A stretch of 64,000 bases of DNA, taken from the NCBI GenBank assembly GCA_016617855.1, contig JAECUM010012941.1, positions 1 through 64,000 on the forward strand, in the 5' to 3' direction. The notes beneath the pieces are model-generated. The model made no database searches. It was not told where the DNA came from and was given only the letters and a program-made list of their open reading frames with translations. Position numbers and translations under genes: made by a program. Source of the DNA: Megalonaias nervosa (lineage: Eukaryota; Mollusca; Bivalvia; Unionida; Unionidae). Positions 23,808 through 35,729 of the stretch are shown one piece after another (the stretch's first letter is position 1; each line of letters opens with the position of its first letter).

Positions 23808-24509
23808 AAGTGTGATTAATAATTAGCAGTCTGCGAACGAGACAGGCCAAAATTTAGCATTCATGCTTACATGAGAAGAGTTTACATTTGAAAAAAAAAT
23901 ACATTTTCTATATAGATAAAAGGTAAGTCAAAAATGTATAAAAAATGATAATGAAGAAAATAACAAAAGGACTAAATACAACGATCATTCTTACTCTTAA
24001 AAAAAATTGTTTTATTTAGAAATTTAAGTGAATATGCAGAAAGCAAGTAGATAATCAGATAACGTGTTAGAGAAGTTTGTGTACTTTGTTTAGATCGCAT
24101 ATTAAGGAAATGCATAGCTTGAAAATGCCAGCAAAATGTCACATTACATAGAATAATATGACGAAATTAGTACAGACGTGTGATTATTATTATCTACCAT
24201 TCCATGCTTGTTGGAAATCTAATATACTAGAATATACCCATTCCTAATCCTGGTCAATCTAAATTCTCGCCACGAAACTGAATAAAAATAATAGTAACCA
24301 AAACAATAAACGATAAAAAGGTGAGAAGACGAATAAGCCCTCCCGCCCTGAAAAATAGTCTCTGATTAAATTATTCGCCATTACCCTTTCAACTTCGATT
24401 CTCTCACGATTCCAGACATATTTTCTGTTTCTATGAGTTTTCGGAGCAGAAACGTTTCACTCTAACAGAACATGGTGTGGTTAGATAAATGAAAACTACT
24501 GGAACTCAC
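23431..24509 (-). other. RGS intron (1.1 kb) with GA microsatellite
   Basis: Runs from the GTGAGT donor (24509-24504) to the TTTTTCAG acceptor above 23430. It contains a pure GA run of about 35 units (23733-23804). Confidence 0.85.
23733..23804. repeat. GA microsatellite
   Basis: About 35 GA units in an RGS intron. The poly Ser-Leu ORF on the minus strand is a translation of it. Confidence 0.95.
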
Positions 24510-24724
24510 ATTGATGATTTGTGTTTTGTCTTCACTGGTACATCCTCGTGGTGGGAGTCAGAGATGTCCAATCTGCCCAACATGGCAGCATCCGCGCTAG
24601 AAGTTTTGTGGACGCTTCTCGGTGGCCGGAGTGAGTCTTCGTGTGAAGTTGTGTCGAGGAGTGTTCTCGTCTCAGGGTGTTTTTTACTTCCCGTTCCTGA
24701 TGTTTCGGAACTATGTTTTCTGTC
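24510..24724 (-). CDS. RGS gene, Ser/His-rich linker exon
   Basis: A 215-bp exon found by splice logic: acceptor TTTCCCTACAG just above 24724 and donor AAT|GTGAGT at 24510/24509. It is open in phase 0 for 71 codons plus two bases, beginning DRKHSSETSG and ending TKHKSS. The phase-0 entry fits the phase-0 donor at 27668 and the phase-2 exit fits the exon at 23430. The encoded segment is polar (Ser, His, Asp, Lys, Thr), lacks a domain and is probably disordered. A longer plus-strand ORF (24489-24833) overlaps it but is judged a shadow. Confidence 0.8.
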
Positions 24725-26139
24725 CTGTAGGGAAATGAGAAACAGTCTAGTTTGTTTTACGGCGAAGAACGATTCAGTACGAACACACAGTGCCTGCCGT
24801 AATCATTATATCACAACAATGGCAGTCGACTGACAATCTTCCCCATAGCTTACAAACGCTTTTGTCTGTTGTAAAGTGTACCTGTAAATGACCTGCTTGA
24901 CGTACAAAGACAAGTTGTACTCGCATCCTGCAGGTTTTAAAGAGCGGTTGTGACAGTACTTAATATGGAATATTATCGATCCCAACAAAATCAGTCAAAT
25001 ATAACAAGAACTTAGAGCAAGTCTTTTAAAAACTGGCAGCCAGTTATTTATTGAAACGGACTATATAGGGCCTTCCTGGAGAAAATGATCTCTGTCACCA
25101 ACTCGATACATTTCTTGTTCGCAGTAAACCACCATTCGTTACATATACGCTTCAGTGATTGGTCTTCCGATCGCCATACATGAGCAATCTGTGATTACAA
25201 AATTCATAATTTTATATAAAGGATAGAGTCATGTTTCCTGTTGATGAAAGCATCCGATTAACACGGCTCTTAAAGCCAATCCCTTTATCAACATTCTACA
25301 GAGTTATCATTACTGAATCTCACCTAATTAATACAAGAATGTCACGACAATAGATTTTTAAATGTGTTTATGATACAGATTTGTCGTTACAAATATGGCA
25401 TTCTAGAAAATTGGCCGTCATCAAAACCAAAGCTCTAAACGAATAATAATCAGATTAATTACTTCCTCACATGCATTACATAAGCCGAGATAAAAACTGG
25501 CATATGACTGGCTTAAAACCATAAATGACGTAATGGTACGTTTATGTTCACTGTCATAAAATCATTCAGATATTTTTAGAGGTCGTAATTAAACTTATCA
25601 TAACGATGCAACGATGCCCCCAAGTTCGTTGGTTGAAATGTTAAAAAAAAAATTGCTTAAAATTGAACATCATGTAAATCGATATTATACAGCCTAAGTT
25701 TCGGTAATTATAATAAATAGTAATTCGAAAAAAGAGCATCTTTTCAGAAGTAATTATCGGTTTTGTTGAATAAAGTTTCTTTATGGTAATCTTTATTCCT
25801 TTGGGGGTGTAAATTTTACGCCACATTAACACATGAGACTTTTATATCGTGCCACTGTGCCACCGTTGCACCTGCGTCTATGACTCGCCTCTTGCGTCGT
25901 GCAAGATGGCACATCGCGCCTATTCTAAGTCCCCGGGCGCGAAAGGAGTGTTGTAAAAGTAAACACAGAGGATATATTTTTGAACAAATACACAAGGGTG
26001 ACGTCGGGGAAATTAAAATTTCACGAAATGTACTAAAAAGCCACATAATATTAATTAAAACCTCACAACTTGGTATTCTGAAAGGTTTACTTCTATGAAA
26101 ACGGCGAAATATACAAAAAAATATTCATAACAGTTCACT

Positions 26140-26960
26140 TTTATCAGAGGCCTTAATTTTGACGGGAACCCATAAACTGGGGCAAAACAAAAACAAGAGC
26201 CCCTCAAAGTGACTGATGCTATACTGGCCACAAAAAGTGTTTCCAGCAATCCATTATCGAGAGAAAACAAAATTTTCAAATAGGCCGCTATGGTAGTCAT
26301 ATTGGACATAAATTCTGCACCATTTTCATTTAGGACCAAACATGCATCGTTTGAAGCTTTCTGGTGCAAACGTCATGTCAATATGACCATCCGTACAGGA
26401 GGAGTAATGAAAACAAGATTTTCAAGGTGGCAGTCGTTGCAATCAAATCTGTGCAAGACTGGCGCCATTTTATTTTTGGTGGGGGATCCATCTCGATATC
26501 ATAAGAAATATTCTGAGGAGAACCACATGGCGATATGACTATCCGTTCGGGAGGAGTAGCGATAGCAACATATTCAAGATGACCACCTTGGTGGCCATTG
26601 GAAGTCAGATCGGCACAATTCTGACTAGACACCATAAGAAGTCTTCTGGTGAAAAACCAATGCAGATATGACTATCCGTTTATGCCACAGGGGCCATACT
26701 AGATATCAGATCTGCAGCATTTTTATTTAATAATAACTAAACGTCATAATGAGTCTTTCAGTGATAACTCCATGTCAAGATAATCATCCATTTAGGAGGA
26801 ATAACTACCGGCACCATTTTCCTTTAGGGGTAGGTAGACAACATAAGAATTTTTTTTGGTGACAACTCCGTGTCGATATGACCAGCTATCTAGAACCAAT
26901 AGCAATAGCAACAGCAACAGTAATAGTAATATCTGCAATATGGAGATCAGATTGGCACCA
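26140..26960. repeat. Diverged tandem repeat region, paralogue of 9860-10640
   Basis: Five or six degenerate units of about 120-150 bp share GGAGGAGTA(A/G), ACAAGATTTTCAA, GTGGCC, CAGATCGGCACCATTTT, CATAAGAA and GATATGACTATCCGTTC. The same family occurs at 9860-10640 on the same strand. Confidence 0.75.
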
Positions 26961-27597
26961 TTTCCTATACCAGAGAAGGAGATGCATTGTAATACGAACG
27001 AACTAGAAATTTTCCTTATTACACATTGACCACGCTAGTATGGAGCAATTTAATAAAGCATGATTCAATATGCATGAGCAAAGTTCTAAATTAAACAAGC
27101 GCATATCTCTGTCAAGAACTGTCAGAAAATGTTGAGACTGTAACTTTACCGCCCTTTCTAACACACACCCCCCCCCCCCACGAAAGACCAAGAAAAAAAA
27201 ACGCCTCACTCCAAATTTAGTTTTAATCTATGAAGTCCCTGAATATTTACTGACATTGAACGAAATTAGTTGTGGCTTCGGGATTTTAACTTAAAATCAA
27301 GACTGAAAAGCAATCACACTCCACCCCATCTTTTCCTCCACACTCCACGGTTTCCAGGAACTCGCATGTTTATGAAGGTTTAAGAGACTAGCATGTTTGG
27401 CGAGGTGATAGTAGTGTTATAACGTCAGTTTTAAAAAGAACTAGACCGTCATATTCTCATCGTTTCGAATTTTATTTATGTTGACTTCAATTCACATAAA
27501 TTATGAATCAATGGTTCTGGAAAAAAATCATTCGGGTAGATAGAGTCTACTTTCTAGCAGTCAATATAATCAATTTACCCATTTGGGACCACCGAAA

Positions 27598-27601
<4 letters not shown>

Positions 27602-27661
<60 letters not shown>
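27602..27661. repeat. GA microsatellite starting at the RGS splice donor
   Basis: About 29 GA units on the plus strand. On the transcript strand the 5' splice site GTAAGT runs straight into (CT)n, so the repeat forms the first bases of the intron. Confidence 0.95.
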
Positions 27662-27667
<6 letters not shown>

Positions 27668-28402
27668 ACCATCTTTGCTCCCCATATTATATTGCAAAAA
27701 CAGTGCGTAGTGTGGCACCTGGAGATCACTTTCACTTCCAGCACTGCGACTGCGCCGCAGTGGATGGGATATCAGATTCCGAAACCGTCTTTTTCTGGAA
27801 TCCCTTTCTTTTGGACATGTCTCTTTGTCGTCTTCTTCGTTATCTTCAGTTATACTGCATATTTTATCTCGATTCCTTTCAAACTTTGCTTCCTCCTCTG
27901 AATCATCGTGATAATACTCACAATGAAACTGCACATGAAAGTCCTGAAGTCTGGAACACACATCATCCGCCTCGGATATACTTTCCTTTATACCCACACC
28001 TTCATCTTCCTCAATACTTTCTCGTTTCGAAGATAACTTTTTCGACTCGCTCCGACTTTCCTTGGATTGCTCAGGACCTTTCCCCACATTATGATATCCC
28101 GATCTATTTGTTGATCCAGAGTCAGCTGTATGTTGGACAACTAAGTCGTCTCCGTGCACAGAACGAGCGACGTCTGATTTGTTTTGTCCAAACGAATCTA
28201 GATTCTTTGAATTTTTGCCGCATGTATCTTTTGTGGTTTCCCATGGCGAGTGACCCTGCCTCGAGCGTTGCCCTTCGGCCGATCCCGGTCTAGCAACCGA
28301 GGTTAATTTGGATTTCGGACCTGATGGTTGATGTACATAATAGTCAAAATATTCCTCATGTTGTTTACTGTGAGGGGATGGCGGTTCATCGAGCTGAACA
28401 CC
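27668..28402 (-). CDS. RGS gene, large N-terminal-region exon (acidic, Ser-rich)
   Basis: A 735-bp exon, open in phase 0 for 245 codons, between a GTTGTTTTTCACAG acceptor above 28402 and a GGT|GTAAGT donor. Composition is polar: Ser, Asp, Glu, Lys and Arg, with acidic clusters (SIEEDEG, YYHDDSEEE, TEDNEEDDKE) and an arginine/serine stretch (RKRRFRNLISHPLRRSRSAG). Such long disordered N-terminal parts occur in RGS3-like proteins and carry phosphorylation sites, but no specific motif is claimed. An ATG 60 bases upstream (28462) would give a hydrophobic leader, but the intervening bases are a standard polypyrimidine tract, so this is taken as an internal exon. Linkage to the RGS exons rests on matching phases and order. 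Confidence 0.78.
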
Positions 28403-29030
28403 CTGTGAAAAACAACAATAAATCAGAAATAAAATAAATGTAATGCGTAACCAGACTTGCATTTGCAGAACATGTATGCTCTCACAAAGGACGAAAATGT
28501 CTAAATAAAAAAAATTTACAAAGTTTTTAAAAAAGAAAATTTGTTAAAAAAAAAAATTAAAAATTATAGCGGTCCAAAAATTCTCTGTTACCAAATTTCA
28601 CGTTAACCTGAAGTGTTTTCTGCAAAATCGCCGCAACAAGATTTTCGTAAAAGTAAAATTTATAAAACAAAGATTACTGTTCAAAGAGTCTGTAAATTTG
28701 TAGAAAATGTAATGGTTCCTGTAACTGCATTAACACGTAATCAGGTCACGTAATCGCAGAATTTGTTTAGTCTACTTCGAGTGTTGTTTGCGAAACGGAG
28801 CACATGAGCTTCTCGGAATATTAAACTACGCTTAGTTTATTTGTCAAATCATCAGTTATTTACCTATAAGCCCACCCCACCCACCCAGCAAAAAAAAAAA
28901 GCTTAAAATATCGTATCATTAATCTTTTCGACAAGAAAATTTATTCCTTTATATTTTCTCCATATATGTTGTATTTGTCATCATGACAGACTCGTGACAC
29001 AGTATATGAAGATATAAGCCTGATGCGCTT
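28403..29030. other. AT-rich DNA upstream of the RGS exon
   Basis: Presumed intron upstream of 28402. No further exon was identified. Confidence 0.35.
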
Positions 29031-29032
29031 TA

Positions 29033-29034
29033 TA

Positions 29035-29116
<82 letters not shown>

Positions 29117-29149
29117 AACACAAACACACACACACACACACACACACAC
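29033..29149. repeat. Compound CT/CA microsatellite
   Basis: (CT)13 followed by about 45 CA-type units with AAACA interruptions. Confidence 0.95.
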
Positions 29150-29648
29150 CTTGGACATTATAACATATAAAATGTAAAAGACTTCAAGTTATTTAAACAT
29201 TTTTGGGGTCATGTAATTTCACTTCAGACGGGCATTATATATTTGGGAATATGAGGGAGCGGTGGGAAACTGGGGATGGGGTGCAGGATGATTTTATACG
29301 GACTCAAAAATGTAAGGTACAATGTGCAAAGTTAAAGGTAGTATTGTACATTTTATTATTAAAATGTATCATATGCTATGAAACGACGCAAGGGAGGGGT
29401 CAAATTTTTATGCAAGATCATTTCCAATTCCTTCTCCCACTCGAATAAATACTGACTGCCCCCGAAAATATTTAGGAATGTCTTTGATTAAACTCCCCTT
29501 CAATGCTATTCCTGTGAGCTAAAACTGCTGTACCTAATGATTAGCATCTTCGCTAGGTTCCGATATGATAACCGTATCTACACGTTGGCGTATCTGTGCT
29601 TCGGGTCTGTGAATTTCATTCGATGCGGCAGCAAGCCACCGCATCCAA

Positions 29649-29894
29649 TCAAAATTACGTTGTTCACACCTGAACACATTTCCTACATGATCGAGACAAG
29701 GGGAGCACACAACCTGAATGGACTGATAAATAACAATTTTCCACTGCCGATAAGTGTTTCTACAAATACCTTTCACTCAAATACACCTGTAATAGCTTAA
29801 ACTTACAAAGTATACTTTTTAGGTCAATAGCCTCTGCCATTTTCGGCCGATGTACAATACACCACTGTTACACGCTGTTGGTTAGTTGACTACT
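29649..29894 (-). repeat. Dispersed repeat, copy 2 (partner of 404-672)
   Basis: Reverse-complement match to 404-672. Its left neighbour (29530-29640) encodes on the minus strand a phrase loosely like those at 49020 and 51045, so the element may extend to about 29530. Confidence 0.65.
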
Positions 29895-31872
29895 CATGAC
29901 ATCCAAAAGATGTCGCTAGAACAAAGCAGAAGATATCTGTTCGATCAGCCAAGGAGTTGATAGGGTTATCATATCGGAACCTTGGCTAGCGAAAATGAAC
30001 GTTTAGAGGTAGCTTTCGGGTCAAAGCATCAAGCATCAGAGATGGTTAAAATTTTTCAAGTCATTTTGAAAAGATAGCAACCTATTATTCTTTAAGAATA
30101 TTTAATAAAAATGGTATAGATATATTCCGAATGACGTAATCAGCAGCCATATTTGTGGTATGTTAGTAGATTTACCATTGGTTTTATGATGTGTTTGGAA
30201 GCTGAAATAAATTCGTTGAATCTTATGAAACATAATATACAAACAGAACGCAAATCAGGCTATGTATCTATAATTATAACTTAAAAGTTGATTTTGCTTC
30301 AGTGTGTCTTGTTCAAAATAACCAGTTTTGGTGATTATATATAGGAGGAACTGCGAGAATGCCCATCTTGGTAAAATGGGCAGACGATCGTCTGCTAGCA
30401 ACCTTATCTGGAAGCATCCAGTCTGCGCCATAGTCGCTAAATATGCGACTCTGCTATTTGGCGCTTTATTATCCAGTTTTGGATATTATCCCTACGCCGA
30501 CCAGCTATGAGGACACATCCATACGTTAAGAGTAACAAAATAGTTCCAAACACTTGGCCCCACTACTTTCTTTATTTTCATGAATTGCTAAGGCCGTTCC
30601 AATCCCTTGATTATAATTTAAACTACGTAAAATTCTTAGTAAAAAGGTCTTCACACATGATTTTGCAAAAAGTAATATTGTTCATGCTTTTTGGAGAACG
30701 CACGTTGTCGAATCTTTATTTTCGTGGTGCATAAATTGACATGTTGTCAAGCTCTTCAATTTTGGAGACAAGCATATTTTGCATGCAGACCACAATCCCA
30801 TAATGCTAAGATAGAAGTGATCGGTTTTGAGAAAACACCGAAACTTATTAAGTTTGGGAAACATCTATTAGCCTTCCACAGACCAAATAAATGATACTGG
30901 AACAAAAGGGCTACGTTATGCGAGCACACTACGAAAATTATCACAATGTATAGCACGGTTACAGGGGCGACGCTAACGATATATAACCATGCTATAACAA
31001 GCAAAGCAAAACCTGTATTTATCTGATCACGCGTAAGGTATGGGAAATAATTTACGTTGGTGAGACAGACAAAGTCATTAATAATTCATTATCACAAATT
31101 TGACTAGATGACCAAACATTCGAAAAAGGTCAAGTGGTGGGACACTTTTCATTCCCTGGGCACGTCTTCAGTATAGATGGCGATCACTTACACATGTTAT
31201 TTTGAAATTCCTACATTCCCAACTTTGAGATTTTTTTCTCCATCAAATCATACTAAGGATATTATTCAGACTTTTTGTCATATATTTTCTTCAGGTTAAG
31301 TTAATAATGAATGTGGCCTTGGTCTATTTATAAAAAATACAAATAATGTGTCATATATTATTTGATAAAAAAGACAAACTTGCAACAGCACAGATACATT
31401 TTGAGCTAGGCAAGCTTTGTGTCAGGGGTCAGAATACACGTACAAAGAAATAACAATCACGTACCACAATAGTGATAAAAGAGAAGTATTTACTTCATGC
31501 TAGGTAAACACAGAAAAAATAACCTTCAAAATGAATAAAGAAAGCTGAGTCCCCTGCTCCAGATTTCTGCATATTTTGTCCCTTGTGCATGAGAGGGGAG
31601 GGAAAACGGAAAAAGAAGGGATTGAGATTAAATTGTGTACCATGTTAAATTCATTTAGAAAACGGGAATTATTATTACTTTTTATCATTATTTTCATACC
31701 TCACTAATGATTAATGAGTGGAAATTCATCATTGATCTATAGGAATAGACCCAACAGCACACAATTCCAAGGATGTTTATGTATGCGTATTATTGGGCCA
31801 TGGGCTGATCACAATTTCATATACCAATAGTATTGGTATGTCAAATTGCTTTATACCAACACCTTAAAAGCC

Positions 31873-31876
<4 letters not shown>
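29895..31876. other. No gene recognised
   Basis: Short frames only (30328-30510, 30507-30734, 31500-31697). No domain, no repeat structure seen. Confidence 0.4.
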
Positions 31877-31928
<52 letters not shown>

Positions 31929-31949
31929 ATATATATATATATATATATA
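31877..31949. repeat. TA microsatellite
   Basis: Two TA runs separated by GAATA. Confidence 0.95.
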
Positions 31950-34900
31950 CTACTGACATAATACCGTAAATGTATTACAAGACGTTGATCCTTCCCCTCC
32001 CTCCCCCCCAAAAAAAGAAAGAGAGAAAAAAGCATTGTGAAAGATGTGTACCATCTTCAACAGCATTCTCCTTTCATCCAGATTTGAGATAGGCACAACA
32101 GCGAAAACAATCTAGTCATTCGCGACTTTGACGATGACGATTACGCGACAAGAAACAACAAAAATTATGTCCTTAAAATCACTCCAACTGTAATACAGAC
32201 AACATGTTGTATTACCGACTTCCGAAAATGTTAAGCAAATAAATTTGGACATTTTTGCCGTTGTATTTTGCATTACCTATTTTACTTCAAACATGATCTA
32301 ACAGTTTGAATATAATCTGCCCAATGTGTCATCACGCCCGTTGGCTCACTTATGAAATAAAGAAAATAATCATGTCTAATTAACATAATGACCCATTAGC
32401 TGTTATATATTTATTTTAAAAGTGATGGACCGCGATAATTGACAGATAACATGCAGCATGTCTAAATGTCGACTAGTTACAAAATGCCAAGTCTTCAGTT
32501 TTATGTGGAACAATGGGAAACACTGAACATTACGTCAATTTACAGTTGATTGTTTTTTAAAATAACATCAGCTATAAGTCAGTTGTTCCATGTGACGCTG
32601 GCAAATGAAAGAATATTTAATATCTTTGACAATACATTAGGCTTCTTCCGCATAATTTTGTGCGTATATGAGAGATAAACTGCAATTAAGCAAACTGATA
32701 TAACGACTGAGTTCTCAAATTTGCATTTGCACGAAAGCTAAAACACGAATCCCCCTGGCAAACAGGAACAGTCTAGGACAAGCCTGCAATGCACATGCCT
32801 GATCTCTTGGAGGATATATTTGAGGTGCTTAACAAAATAAGTAAAAGGTATGAGTATATTGCAGTTATCCGATAATCCACGAGTCACTCCGAATGTGGAA
32901 AACGTCACAAAGACTATTTATGGCATGATTTAGTTACCTTCCTGTTAATGTATCCACGTACAAAGTTTGGTCAGTGTACGTGCCACATGGTTCAAGATAT
33001 GGATAGTGTTACCAACCAACTCGAGGTAATAATTGGCCATAGGGATAAAACTAAACTACATCTTACAAAATTACAATATGGCTTTCCTAAATTTTGACAA
33101 ATTTATGCGGTTTTGTGTCTTTCTAATTTGAATCATTTCTAAGTGGCAGAGTTCACCCCACCAACATCCATCCCCACTATATCCCAGAATAGATTCTCAA
33201 AAGCTCATGTCACGTGGCAGGTTTGATGACTCGAGCACGATGTTTCTGAAACGATTAACAGTTCTACAATCAATGCTGAGCTTCAGTATACATGCTTGTG
33301 AACAGCTATTTTTGTACGTACAAATTTAAATTGCTTTCATGAGATGTATGCTTGCTGAGCGCTTTAAAACAACTACTTTGATTAGATACTGTCGCAACAC
33401 GAAACGTTTTAGTTTGTACAACAACAGCGGTGATAAAAAGGCGCTGCAAAGAGTCATTAAACCAGAATGTTTTGTTGTAAATTAAAATACCGTAGGATTT
33501 CCTTGAACTCAGTGTTTTGAAAGTTTATTGTAGTAAACATGTTCGTTTGTTGTATTTAAATCTCGCATGAAAAATTTAGCAACCAATTATTCTATGGCAT
33601 TTCAGAATTCTTAAAAGCCACTCGAAATACTCAGAATATTATAATTAACTGTACCACGTGTGGGTCGAAGTTTTAATTGACTATAAACAAAGATCCACAA
33701 ACCATCTGTTTATTTAATTTGTCTTCAGTGGGTTTAATGCTGCGCTATGCTATATATCTTATTGATGCTGCATTCGCCTTAATTCGCGTATTCATCTCTA
33801 TGAAAAGATTGTCGGGACGCAGCAATAATCCGTTAGGTGTGCCCATGTGTAATTGCTAATCAGCCGTTAGCTATAAAGCCTTCACTCTGTAGAAGTGTAG
33901 ATATTAGTAGGGTTCACTCGTGCTTTGCAAAATAAGAATTAAGCAAAAACACCATCGCTTCCTACCGCTTTGAATACATTAAGAACAGTAAATGCTAATG
34001 AAGTGTGCCAATAAAACATAACCATGATTCCAATGCATTGCAAATTAGGCGCTGGGTTGTTCATGTTCTTCCCGATGACGACAAATTTTATTCTTCACCA
34101 AATAACATTGATACAAGCAGACAGACAGAAGGAGGATGGAAACAAAAGCAACATACATTCTGATGTAAAGACAATTCCCCCTTGAAATTTAGACAAGAAT
34201 CGATGCAATTTACAAATATAAATTTTGCGAGAGTGGATTTATTTTAAAAGGGCATTTGTCTACTTTTTGGGGATAAATAAATGATAACGCTTTCCAAAGA
34301 AAAGACTTGAAAATTGCCACTATTGAAGAATACAAATTCCAGTTTGTTTATTGGTTTCTTTTTTCTTTTCTTTTTTTTTTGACACACAATCGAAAACACT
34401 ATATCCTTGATCGTTCCGAGTCACATCAGTCCTTCCTGAAAAAATCACGAGCATTAAGAATGAAACAACAAAGCTTGGCACGCTCAATCTGTTTTAAGTT
34501 GCGGACAGCTATTGCCGAAGATTTTGCTGAACATATCGGAAAGCGCCGTACTTTTGCTTCTAATTTCTAACTCATTGAGAGTCATATATAATTCTTCCTC
34601 AAACTAGGACAAAAATGACCTCAGTCCAAAATCCTTCCGTGCCCTATTTATGACCTTTTTTTTAAGGACAAATACATGTGTGTGAATCGTCGTTCAGAAG
34701 AATGACCTCAGAAGAGTTCAAATGGCGTGAAATGAGGTCAGCGGTTACTGAGCTGGAAATAATATTAGTTTTCGTTTATAGTCTCACAGTTCAAGTAATA
34801 CGTAATGTTAAGCCTGAAGCTTAACATTGAATATCTTTCCGAGTATATTTTATGTAAACCTTTATTTCAGTTGGATTTATTCTATGGATATGCTGGATTT

Positions 34901-35120
34901 TGTGCCAAAATCCTTCATTTATTCAATTCTTCAATTTTTTAATTGTCCGACAATGATAATCATGGTAACAATACAATTGAATTTTCAAAAATTTGGATGT
35001 GAATGTCTTTGTAAATGACTTACAAAAAACTCATTTACTATCCTGTCTTCATGTATTGACTCGGAATCTGTAAACTCAAGCAACGCTAACTGTAGCCATT
35101 TAAACATTTCCTTATATGAA
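31950..35120. other. No gene recognised
   Basis: About 3.2 kb. A plus-strand frame 34307-34570 has a basic, plausible-looking C-terminal half (about 60 residues rich in Arg/Lys/Ser), but no acceptor AG sits at its coding start and no family is recognised. A short TTAAGCCTGAAGCTTAA hairpin lies near 34808-34825. Confidence 0.4.
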
Positions 35121-35123
35121 CAG

Positions 35124-35357
35124 CTGATGCTATGGGTTTAACGCCATTTTCAGCACACGATAGGCTTATACATGGCGGCCAGTATAATTAGTGGAAGAAG
35201 AACCGGAAAACTCCGGTATAAACCACCGACCCACGGGAATCTAATGGCAAGCTTTCTCACATACATTGGCCGAGCCTGAGACTTGAACCCACTCGGACAG
35301 AGGTGTGATGGTAAATGATTGGCAAAGGCGCTTTAGACCACTCGGCCACCCGGGACC
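35124..35357 (-). mobile_element. SINE family 2, copy B (full length, minus strand)
   Basis: On the minus strand it begins GGTCCCGGGTGGCCGAGTGG, then TCTAAAGCGCCTTT: a Ser/Leu-tRNA-like A box. A long variable-arm-like segment and the B box GGGTTCAAGTC follow. It ends ...AAATGGCGTTAAACCCATAGC. It resembles 13394-13590 throughout the body. The tRNA part lacks a normal acceptor stem, so it is not a tRNA gene. Confidence 0.85.
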
Positions 35358-35382
35358 TCCTTTATATGTACAGAGAACGAAG

Positions 35383-35384
<2 letters not shown>

Positions 35385-35426
<42 letters not shown>

Positions 35427-35725
35427 TTTGGATTTTTAACGTAGCTTTAACAATTTTTCAGTCATATAGCTACGATGTCTGCAGTGTGACAGTTTACAGT
35501 GATGTCTAGCATTGGGTCATCATACCGCAGACATGTAGAATATGTCCCACCCAGTCACATTATCCTGACACCAGTTCGACCAGTCCTAGAACTAACCTCT
35601 TAATGCTGAGCGCCAAGCGAGGCAGCTGCTAGTTCCATTTTTATAAGTCTTTGGTATCATTCGGTCGAGGTTCGAACCCGCGACCTCCAAGGCGGAGGCT
35701 CTAATCACTAGGCCACCGAGCGGTC
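35385..35725 (-). mobile_element. SINE family 1, copy C (minus strand) with CA/GT tail
   Basis: Read on the minus strand: GGACCGCTCGGTGGCCTAGT, then GATTAGAGCC, the B box GGGTTCGAACC, the body AGACTTATAAAAATGGAACTA and TTAGTTCTAGGACTGGTC, and a terminal (CA)n (GT on plus, 35385-35424). The B box is canonical here, making this the best-preserved head of the four copies. It abuts SINE family 2 copy B. Confidence 0.88.
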
Positions 35726-35729
35726 CAAC

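Larger units (their letters stand above)
24725..27667 (-). other. RGS intron (2.9 kb)
   Basis: Runs from the GTAAGT donor at 27667-27662 to the CCCTACAG acceptor above 24724. Its left half (24730-26130) shows nothing nameable; its right half carries the diverged repeat at 26140-26960 and a GA run by the donor. Confidence 0.8.

Noticed and set aside
24489..24833. Plus-strand ORF of 114 codons
   Set aside because: It is the shadow of the minus-strand RGS linker exon, which has better splice sites and matching phases.
27583..28293. Plus-strand 236-codon ORF beginning in poly Glu-Arg
   Set aside because: Opposite strand of the RGS N-terminal exon; it starts inside a GA microsatellite and has no domain.
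28403..28462. Apparent signal peptide (hydrophobic leader from an ATG at 28462) in front of the acidic exon
   Set aside because: The hydrophobic codons are the translation of a T-rich polypyrimidine tract ending in CACAG, an intron acceptor; a secreted RGS protein would make no sense.
34307..34570. Possible exon with a basic C-terminal half
   Set aside because: No acceptor AG at the coding start, no partner exon and no recognised family; left as unassigned.
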